22,873 bases of DNA from the NCBI GenBank assembly GCA_001430745.1, contig KQ481956.1, positions 338,105 through 360,977 on the forward strand, read 5' to 3'. How positions within the stretch are numbered: position 1 is the first letter of the stretch; each line of letters starts with the position of its first letter. Below the pieces are notes generated by a model. The model was not told the DNA's origin, ran no database searches, and saw only the letters and a list, made by a program, of their open reading frames with translations. Positions 9,698-17,700 of this stretch are shown here, in pieces. The position numbers and the translations under genes are program-made. Origin of the DNA: Auxenochlorella pyrenoidosa. Its lineage: Eukaryota > Chlorophyta > Trebouxiophyceae > Chlorellales > Chlorellaceae.

Positions 9698-12600
9698 ATG
9701 GTGGTTCCAAAACAGCCTCTGCTCATTCTGTACTCCTCGCAGACTGGGAATGCGCAGGCAAGCTTTCTTGATAATTCGAAGAAGTATCGATACAGGCGGA
9801 TCGCCGTATCGCGCCACTGGAGCGGCCGCCGCCTCGGCCTGCTTGCCGCTTGAAGCGGGAGCAGGTGCAGTGGAATGTTTGCAGCCCCGCTGCCGTCAAC
9901 GCCCCTCGCCTTTTTGCCCTGCATGCAGGATGTAGCCGAGCGCATTGGACGGGAGGCGCAGCGCCGGCACTATGCGCCGCGCGTGCTGCCCGCAGATGCA
10001 TATGCGCCCCACGCTGCCTCGCTGCCTAGCGAGCCAGCAGTGGTGTGGGTGGCGTCCACCACCGGGCAGGGTGACCCCCCAGACAATATGCGCCAGCTGT
10101 GGCGCCTGCTGCTGCGCAAGAGCCTGCCGCCCGACTTGTTGGCGGGCGTGAGCGCTGCGGTGTTTGGGCTGGGTGACAGCGGGTGAGGTGGACGGGTGGG
10201 CGCGGGGGCAATCTGCACCGGGCGTCACGGTGCGCTGTCCCCTGGGCTGCCACAGTCCTTCCATGCTGGTCCCGCCTGTTGGTTGCACAACCCTACCTGC
10301 CTGGAGTGCTGCTGGCGCCTCGAATCCTCCCTCCGCCCGTGCCCCCCCCCCCCCCCGCCAGCTACCCAAAGTACAACGTGGTGGCCAAGAAGCTGTTCCG
10401 CCGGCTCGAGGCCCTGGGCGCGGGCATGCTGCTCCCGGTGGGTGGGCGCCTGGGTTCTCAGGTTGAGCCGTTTTTTCTGGAGCGGGCGGGCATGCCAGAG
10501 CTCGAGGGTGCATTTGACCCATCAGGTGTCTTTGAATCCCAGTGCCTGCACATGCCTTACGCTCCCTGCCCTCTGCGTCTGCTTTACCCAGCTGGCCCCA
10601 CCTCGCCCCCCTCTGCCCCCCACCCCACCCCGCCCCACAGCTGGGGCTGGGGGACGACCAGCACCGCAGCGGGCACGAGGCCGCGCTCGACCCCTGGCTG
10701 CAGCAGCTGTGGCCAGCGCTGCGGGCGCGCTTCCCGCTGCCGGCCGCCGCCACAGAGCCGGCCCCCGGGGACACCGCCACCGACCTGGTCTGCAAGTACC
10801 GGGTGACCTGGCTGCAGGGGGAGGAGGCAGCCGCGGCAGCAGCTGCGGCAGCAGCCGAGGCGGCGGCAGCGGCAGCAGAGGGCTGCACCGGCGCAGCGGC
10901 TGCCCACCGAGAGGCGCTTGCTGCCGCCCGGCTGTTTGACCGCGTGGAGGCGGCCGCCAGTGGGCTGCCCCTGGGGACAGGCGCAGAGCAGCAGCCCAGC
11001 AGCCGAGCCGCCGGCGCGCCCGCCACCACGGCCGGCCACGACAGCGGCAGCAGCAGCAGCGACCGCAGCTACGGCCCCAGCCGGCCCTACTGGGCGCGCC
11101 TGCTGGGCAACCGCCGCATCACGGCACCCTCCCACTTCCAGGATGTGCGCCAGCTGGACATCGAGCTGTCAGAGGATGCCAGCCTGGCGTTCCAGCCGGG
11201 CGACGTGCTGGCGCTGGTCCCGCAGCAGCCGGCGGCAGCGGTGGATGCGCTGCTGCGCCGCTGCGGGTGGGACCCGGGCGCCTGGGTGCGGGTGGAGCCC
11301 GCCGCCGCCGCTGGCCACGGCGGCGGCAGCGGCATCCCGGCCGAGAGCATTGCAGCAGCAGGGGGAGCCTCGAATGGCGCGGACCCGGTGGCAGCGGCGG
11401 CGGCTTGCACCGGCGGCGGCCAGGCCGCATCGGTGGGCGCGACTGTGCGGCTGGGGGCGCTGGTGGCGGGGGCGCTGGACATCAACGGCGCCAGCCCCCG
11501 CCGCTTCTTCTTCCAGGTGGGGCCACGGCTGGGTGCCAGGTGCGCCCGCGCCTCATACGCTGCATGCCCTTGACCTGCTGCTGCTTTGGTGGGTGGTGGG
11601 CGCCACCCAGCAACAGCCCCCCCCCCCCCCACGTGTGCCGCCGCAGGTGCTGCACCACTTTGCGGGCGAGGAGCTGCAGGTGGAGCGGCTGGCCTACTTT
11701 GCCAGCGCCGAGGGCCGGGATGACCTGCACGAGTACAACCGACGTGAGGGTGAGGTGTGGGACCGCAGGTGCTGGCACAGGGCGGGGCGGCCGCGCCCCC
11801 AACTCGTGAGCTCCCCGCAAGTGCAAACTGCGCGCTGCCCCCCCCGTGCTCCTGCCCTGCCCACCGCAGGCCGCACCGTGCTCGAGGTGCTGGCAGACTT
11901 CACGTCGGCGCGCGTCCCGCTTGAGTGGCTGCTGCAGGTGCGGCCGCGCCGCTGGCACCCCCCCCCCCTGCATGGCCCCGCTCGCCCTACGGAAAACGGA
12001 CCGCAGACGACACCAGTTGCTTCCGGAGCCGCTGCAGTGTGCACGATTTGTCCTGTGTGCCTGCTGCTGCCGGCAGCTGCCCCCGCAGGAGCTGTGGATC
12101 CACCACTCTGCCCTTTCCAAACCCTGCTTGCGGCCCTTTGCCCTTGACTGCCGCAGGCCGCCCCGCGCCTCAAGCCCCGCTACTTCAGCATCGCCTCCTC
12201 GCTGCGCGCGCACCCGCGGCGCGCCCAGCTGGCGGTGGCCATCGTGGACTGGGCCACGCCCTTCAAGCGGCGCCGCCGAGGGGTGTGCACCTCCTGGCTG
12301 GCAGGGCTGGACCCCGCGCAGGTGGGCAGCGCCGCTGCCAGGCATGCTGCATGTTTGGAGCCGGGTGCGGTGAGGGCGGGAAGTGCGTCAGCTGTGCTGT
12401 GCGCTCAACATGCAGGCTGGAGCGCCCCAGTTCAGCACCTATGCCTATGGCTGCTGCCGCTCCAACACAAGCTCCCAGCCTCCACCCCCTGCCATCCAGG
12501 GCGAGGTGCGGCTGCCGGTGTGGGTGGAGCGCGGCGCGCTGCGGCTGCCGCCCAGCCCCGAGGTGCCGCTGCTGCTGGTGGGGCCCGGCACCGGGGTGGC

Positions 12601-13404
12601 CCCCTTCCGCTCCTTCCTGCAGGAACGCCGGGCGGCGCTGCTGGCGGGTGAGGGGGGCGGGATGGGTGGGGCGGCCTGGCCACAAGGGGGCAGGTGCCGT
12701 GCACGGCGAGGGCAGAGAGGTTTACCAGACGCCGTGCCTTTCCCAACTAGAGCTGGCGTCCTTGCAGCTTGCCTGCCAGTCACATGCCTCGCTGGCCCCA
12801 CCCCGCAGGCGAGGGGCCTCGCCCCAGCCCCTGCACCCTCTTCTTTGGCTGCCGCAACGAGGCGGGGGATTTCTACTTCCGCTCCGAGGTGGGTGGGCAT
12901 GCCAGAGCCCCATGTGCATGCTCGCTTGCCCCTGCTTCCTGCTGTTGCCCGCTGCAGTCTCATGCATGTACCTACCATGGGCTGCTGCATGCACATCCCG
13001 ATGCACAGAAGCCCAGGACCGCTGGACCCAGCTGCCCAGTGCTGCATGCTCATCATGCAACATCGCACCGCCCCTGCTCCCTGCAGTGGGAGGAGATGCA
13101 GGCGCGGGGGGTGCTGGCCCCGCCCCCCGGCGGCCTTATCACCGCCTTCTCCCGCGACGCGCCAGACGGGGGCAAGGTGTACGTGCAGCACCGCATCCGG
13201 GAGCACGGCGCGCAGGTGTGGGCGCTGCTGGCGGCGGGCGCCTGGGTGTACGTGGCGGGCAGCGCGGACAAGATGCCCGCGGCGGTGGCGGCGGCGCTGG
13301 AGGAGGTGGCGGCGACGCACGGCGGGCTGGGCAGGGAGGGGGCGGCGGCGCTGCTGAGGCGCATGGAGCTGACGGGACGGTACCAGGTGGAGGCCTGGAG
13401 CTGA
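9698..13404 (+). CDS. TAH18: NADPH-dependent diflavin oxidoreductase (TAH18/NDOR1/ATR3), 10 exons
   Basis: Transfers electrons from NADPH through FAD and FMN to the iron-sulfur protein Dre2/CIAPIN1 in the cytosolic Fe-S assembly pathway (family knowledge). Exons 9698-9757, 9929-10182, 10362-10437, 10641-11516, 11647-11749, 11870-11937, 12157-12321, 12500-12647, 12809-12888 and 13087-13404 give 715 aa. FMN domain: SSQTGNAQ (13-20), ASTTGQGDPPDN (62-73), GLGDSGYPKYN (about 99-109) and LGDDQH (about 133-138). FAD domain: RYFSIASS (about 487) and GVCTSWL. NADPH domain: VGPGTGVAPF (561-570), FFGCRNE, FSRD, VYVQHRI and AGSADKMP (about 667). The C-terminus GRYQVEAWS carries the aromatic residue that stacks on FAD. 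All cofactor motifs are intact, so the enzyme should be active. It has no membrane anchor, unlike P450 reductase, which supports the soluble TAH18 type. It is longer than human NDOR1 (597 aa) because of an Ala-rich stretch at 191-217 and Ser/Ala-rich linkers. The first intron uses a GC donor. Confidence 0.95.
9758..9928 (+). other. GC-AG intron 1 of TAH18
   Basis: The exon ends AATGCGCAG and the intron begins GCAAGC; the acceptor is CTGCATGCAG before GATGTAGCC. The junction restores the conserved FMN-binding segment SQTGNAQ|DVAERIGREA of diflavin reductases exactly, so the GC donor is supported by homology as well as by frame. Confidence 0.88.
10342..10356 (+). repeat. C15 homopolymer forming the polypyrimidine tract of TAH18 intron 2
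   Basis: Fifteen C residues lie just before the GCCAG acceptor at 10357-10361. Similar runs precede other acceptors: C14 at 11617-11630, C11 at 17354-17364 and C14 at 22692-22705. Such runs are prone to length error in sequencing. Confidence 0.9.
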
Positions 13405-13488
13405 GCTGCTGGGCACGCAGGGTGCCCTGATCAGGAGCTCATGAGCGCGCATGCAACCACTGGTGTGCCGAGCGGGCCTGGTGCTCCC

Positions 13489-13493
13489 TGTAA
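13489..13493 (+). terminator. TGTAA polyadenylation-type signal of TAH18
   Basis: TGTAA lies 85 bases after the TAH18 stop codon, a usual distance for a green algal poly(A) signal. No other copy is seen on the plus strand between the stop codon and 13620. Confidence 0.6.
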
Positions 13494-14139
13494 GCGCGTC
13501 TTGCTCCCACACCCGGGTCCCTGCTGCCTGCTGGTGGGTTTGGCTTGCATGGGATGCGGCGCGGGCCGGCAATGGGCAATCAGTATGGAGACAGCTAGAT
13601 GGAATGGTTTTTGGAGAAGAATATAAAGAATGGGGCAGGGGCAGTGATCAGCATGGCAGGTCAACGCGGGTGGGATGGTGCGTGGCGTCACTCGGTCACT
13701 TTGAGGTTGCGGTACAAGTGCCCGCGCAATGGCGCAGGCAGGGCATGGGGCACACGGCAGGGGGGTTGATCCGGGATGGGGCAGTGCAGAGGATGATGGA
13801 AAGACAGGCATGGGGCAGCCAGGCAGACAAGGTACAGGGGCTTGTTGGGGAAAGAAGAATTGGTTTGGAGAAAAGAGTTGCAGGGAGGGCGAGCGTGCAG
13901 GGCAAGCGCACTAATGGAAGCATGGGTGGCAGCTGAATGGAGGCTCATTCGCCCCGCAGTGGAGGGCAAGAACAGCAGAGCAAGGCGGGCAGGCGGGCGG
14001 GCTGGAAGCAAAGCGTGGCGGCACTGCAAATGGGCACTGCGCCACACGTATGAGCGGTTGAAATAAGTCACTATGAGGGGAGACGCTGCAACCTCTCAAG
14101 ATGAGAGGCAACCACTTATGTTGAGTCGGCGACGGCAGT
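13494..14139. other. Convergent 3' region, no gene recognised
   Basis: This stretch lies between the TAH18 poly(A) signal and the stop codon of the small minus-strand gene. Open frames on both strands (for example plus 13451-13936 and minus 13431-13811) lack splice structure, family motifs and the codon pattern of the neighbours. It probably holds the 3' UTR of the small minus-strand gene; no TTACA (TGTAA on the minus strand) was seen, so its end is unknown. Confidence 0.5.
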
Positions 14140-14499
14140 TTAGAAGAGGCGGCGCTTGCTCGGCGCCTGCGCACCGGGCGAGCCGGCGCCCTCCGCCTGC
14201 TGCTGCTCTGCTGCAGTGACGGGCTGTAGAGGCTGCCGCCTTGCAGGCGAACGCTTCATCTCGGCCAAGAGCTGCGCCGGCGCCTGGGCAGCGGCGGTGG
14301 TTGGGGCTGGGGCGCCCTGCACATGCACAACAATGAGGCGTGTTGAGTGCACAGCGCACGGTTCCGGCTCGGCGACCCAGTTGCGCGTGCAGATAATGTA
14401 CGGCTATCGTGTGCGGGGAGCTTGGCGAGGTCCGGGCGGGAGTTAGTGTCTTACCGTAGAGGCGACGCTGCTCCCTGGGCGCTTTGAGGGGCTCTGCAT
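14140..14499 (-). CDS. 73-aa basic protein with CDK-type SP sites and C-terminal KRRLF, two exons
   Basis: Exon 1 is 14499-14455 (15 codons from an ATG) and exon 2 is 14316-14140. The 138-base intron has a strong GTAAGA donor and a CATGTGCAG acceptor, and both junctions are phase 0. The protein has 73 residues, is rich in Ala, Pro, Gln and Arg/Lys, and is likely disordered apart from a short helix near LLAEM (31-35). It has two full CDK consensus sites, SPSK (3-6) and SPAR (38-41), a further SP at 61-62, and ends KRRLF (69-73), which fits the cyclin-docking RxL(F) motif. Basic clusters (SKR, KR, RR, SKRR) could act as nuclear localisation signals. I do not recognise a named family. A small cyclin-CDK substrate or regulator is inference from motifs only. 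It lies head to head with the DDB1-like gene. The coding call rests on the splice sites, frame, and an ending right at a stop; chance is possible for so short a gene. Confidence 0.55.
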
Positions 14500-14722
14500 C
14501 CTGCCGGAGTGATCCTAAGACGTATGGCGGAGATGGGTTTTGCCGAACGGCGCCAGGGAGTGCGCTTTGCTGCTCCTCTGCTCAACCACCTGCTCAGCAG
14601 GCGCAGCAGGGGCGCTCGGGCGGCACGTTTCGCTTCCTGCTCACCCAGCAGTGCTTGGACGCCGATCCAATTGCAAACATGCCTTGCTAGGCTCGCTGGG
14701 GCCGATCGTGCAAAGTTTGCAC
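14500..14722. promoter_or_regulatory. Shared divergent promoter region, or missing 5' coding of the DDB1-like gene
   Basis: These 223 bases separate the ATG of the small minus-strand gene (14499) from the first ATG in the frame of the DDB1-like gene (14723). They contain an ATG at 14524 in another frame, open to 14772, and a third-frame stretch reading GTFRFLLTQQCLDADPIANM that ends in TAG at 14688-14690. Either could be part of a 5' exon, but I found no donor and acceptor pair joining them in frame to 14723. Confidence 0.45.
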
Positions 14723-17700
14723 ATGGTCCTCCTCTTGACCGCGGCAGAGCCCCCGGGCGGCTGCCTCGTTAGCGCGGCTAGCTGCTCTGAGGTGATTGTG
14801 ACGGCCACCGATTGTCAGGTCGCCTGCTACACCGCTCCCCACCCCACCGCCGCCACTGGCGGCAGCAGGCTTGTCACCTCGGCTGCCTGCTGCTCGGTGG
14901 ATCCTGCGCCGCCACGCCAGCTTTGGCAGCATCGCATTGTTGGTGGCAGGGTGGAGCACGCCGCTCCGCTGGCCTCTGACGGCAGCGCTTACCTGCTGGT
15001 CACAACCCATGGCGGGGCGGCGCCGCCACGGGCTGCAGTGGTGACGCTGAGCGGCCCCGGCGCGGCCCCTGCGCTGGCTGCCCAGCTCGATCTGGGCGGA
15101 GGAGACGCAGAGGACAGCGCCGGGCCGCATGAGGAGCCTGCCACGCACGCCACGTTCAGCAACCTGGCGCGCTGCCCTGCCGGTGGGAGCGGCGCCGGCT
15201 TCCTGCTGGCGGCCTCGCTGCGGCAGGGCACCGTGCACCTCGTGCGAGCAGAGCAGGCCGCTGGCGGCAGCTGGGGGCTGAGCGCCGGAGCCACCAGGCT
15301 GTGCGACCGCGTGACCATGGAGCCGGGTGTGTGGGCGCGGCGGGGCGTGTGCCAGGCCGCAGTGGGTGCCCAAGGGCTGGGCTGCCCGGCTCGGCCCAGC
15401 ATGGCAACAGTCAGCCACAGACCCCAACCAGGGTGGTGGCCAGGCTACCGAGGATGCAGCTCGAGTGCCCGTGCCCCACCTCTCAGTCCTCTTCCCTGCG
15501 TGGCTCCCCAGGCTCCGTCATCGCCGTCGAGTCGCTGGCGCTGGGCCCCGCCAGCGCCCGCCTGGCAGCCGGCGGCCCGCCCCACCTGCACACCGCCATC
15601 CTGTACTGCTCGCACCGCCTGGGCGGCGGCTCCAGGGTCAGGCACGTGGCGTGCCTGGAGGTGGACGAGGGGCAGGGGCTGCGCAGCTGCGCCTGGTTCC
15701 ACAGGTGCGAGCCGCGCCGGTGTGGCAACGCTGCTCCCACCCCGCTGGTCTGAGCGTGGCATGGCCGGGCTCACAGCCGCTGCTGGGCCGTCTCGATACT
15801 GCTTTAAAGACTGTTGAGCCTGGCAGCTGGCGCAGCCGCCCACGCGCATGCTCCGCCCTCCCCGGCCCAGGAACGTCCACCCCTCAACGTCCCTGGTGGC
15901 CGCCCTGCCAGGCGCCCGCATGCTGGTGGCGGCCAGCGATGGGCTGGCGCTGGTGCGGGCAGACGCGCCGCAGGACCGTCAGTTGGTGCCGGCCCGGCTG
16001 CGGGGGCGGCCCACCAGCGCAGCGGCGCTGTCGCAGCGGCTGGCGGTGGTGGCGTGCAGCGAGGGCCAGCTGCTGCTGCTGGATCTGCACCGCCTCGAGG
16101 CCGCCCCAGTGGCGGCCAGGCTGCCGAGCGCTGCCCCCACCTGCCTGACCTTCATGCCGACAGCAGGCGAGGCGGCAGAGCAGGCAGCACCGCTGGCGGA
16201 AGCTGAAGCCGAAGCAGGGGCACCGACGCCTGCTTTGCCCGCAGGCCTGCTCTTTGTGGGCAGCAGCAGCGGCAGCAGCGCGTTCCTGGAGCTGCCAGCA
16301 TGGCGGGCAGTGCCAGCCGGCGACACCGCCCAGCTGGCCGCCAGCATGGCGCCCATCTCCTCTGCCTGCCTGTTCGAGGACGACTGCGGGGACGGGCGGC
16401 TGCTGGCCTGCTGCGGGCAGCCACCCTTTGCTCGGCTGGCGCTGGGCCGCCTGGCGGCGGGGCTGTCCCGGCTGGCCTCGGGCGGCGGCGACCTTCCGGT
16501 GGGGCGGGGAGGGGTGGGGGGCGCAGGGTGGGGGGCCAAGTGTACCAGACGATGGCGAGGCCGGTCGGTGGGATGCACTGCATGGCCTGGGTGTGTGCAC
16601 CGCAGGTCGACCAAAGCTTTGCGAGCTGTTGCGCCCCTCCGTCTGTGCAAGCCGGCACTTGCACCTGCCCCCCTTCCTGCAGGGCCTGGTGCGCTTGCTG
16701 GGCTTGCAGGCCTCCCCTGCCGGCCCCTGCCACCGCTACCTGCTGCTGTCCTGCGACGACCCAGCCGCGGCGGCGGGCCCCGGCGGTAGCGGCGGCTGGA
16801 CCATGGCCCTGGAGGCCGAGGGAGGGGAGCTGCGGTCGGCGGCGCTGCCGGGGCTGCAGGGCGACGCAGCGACGCTGCTTGCCAGCCCGCTGCCTGGCGG
16901 CGCCATGCTGCAGGTCACACCCCAGGTGCGCCTGACCCGGCGTCCGCATGGGACACTCTTCTCCGTCCGAGCCGACTAAAGCTGCACGTGTGCGCCCTGT
17001 TTGTTCCTAGGGCAAGCACCTGCCGGCAGGCCGCGCACGGGGCGGGCGAGGCTGGTTGCGCTGCTGGCAGTGCCGCCCACCCTGCGCTGCCTGCCCCTGC
17101 GCTCCAGGGCGCGCGCGTGTTCAAGCCCTCTGCCGGCGGCGCGGAGGCGTCCTGCTGGAGCCCCCCGGGGGGCGGCCACGTCTCGCTGGCGGCGCAGCAG
17201 GGGCAGTACCTGGCGCTGGCGTGCGGCGCGGTGGTGCAGGTGAGGCCATGCTTGCTGTCCTGTGCTTGCTCACCCCTCTGCATCACCTCAGTGAGCAGGT
17301 CCCAGCCAGCTGCACTTGATGCCTGCCAGGTCACCCAGCAGCCCGCCTAGTGGCCCCCCCCCCCTCAGGTGCTGTACTGCGGCGGCACGGGTCGCCTGCA
17401 GGAGGAGTGCAGGGTGGAGCTGCCGCAGCAGGCCTCGGCGCTGACGCTGTTCCAGCTGGGGCCCGCTGGCCAGGAGGTGCGGCGTGGGGCTGTGGCATGG
17501 TCGGGGGCAGGCCAAGACGAGCCGGCCTGGCTGGCAACAACCTGCGCTGTGCCCGGTGTGCACCCTTGCCCAGGCGCCCCACGTTCCCCAGCTGCTTCAT
17601 GGCCCCTTGCCCCGCGCCGCCTGCGCCACCCCCAGCAGGGCGGCGAGGTGTGCCTTGCGGCGGGCCTGTGGCTCACCAACCAAGTGCTGCTGCAGCCGCT

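Noticed and set aside
9896..11029. Minus-strand open frame of 377 codons
   Set aside because: Antisense to TAH18 exons 2-4; its composition is the complement of Ala/Gly-rich coding sequence and it shows no family motif.
13451..13936. Plus-strand open frame of 161 codons after TAH18
   Set aside because: It begins before the TAH18 poly(A) signal, shows no family resemblance and overlaps the probable 3' UTR of the small minus-strand gene.
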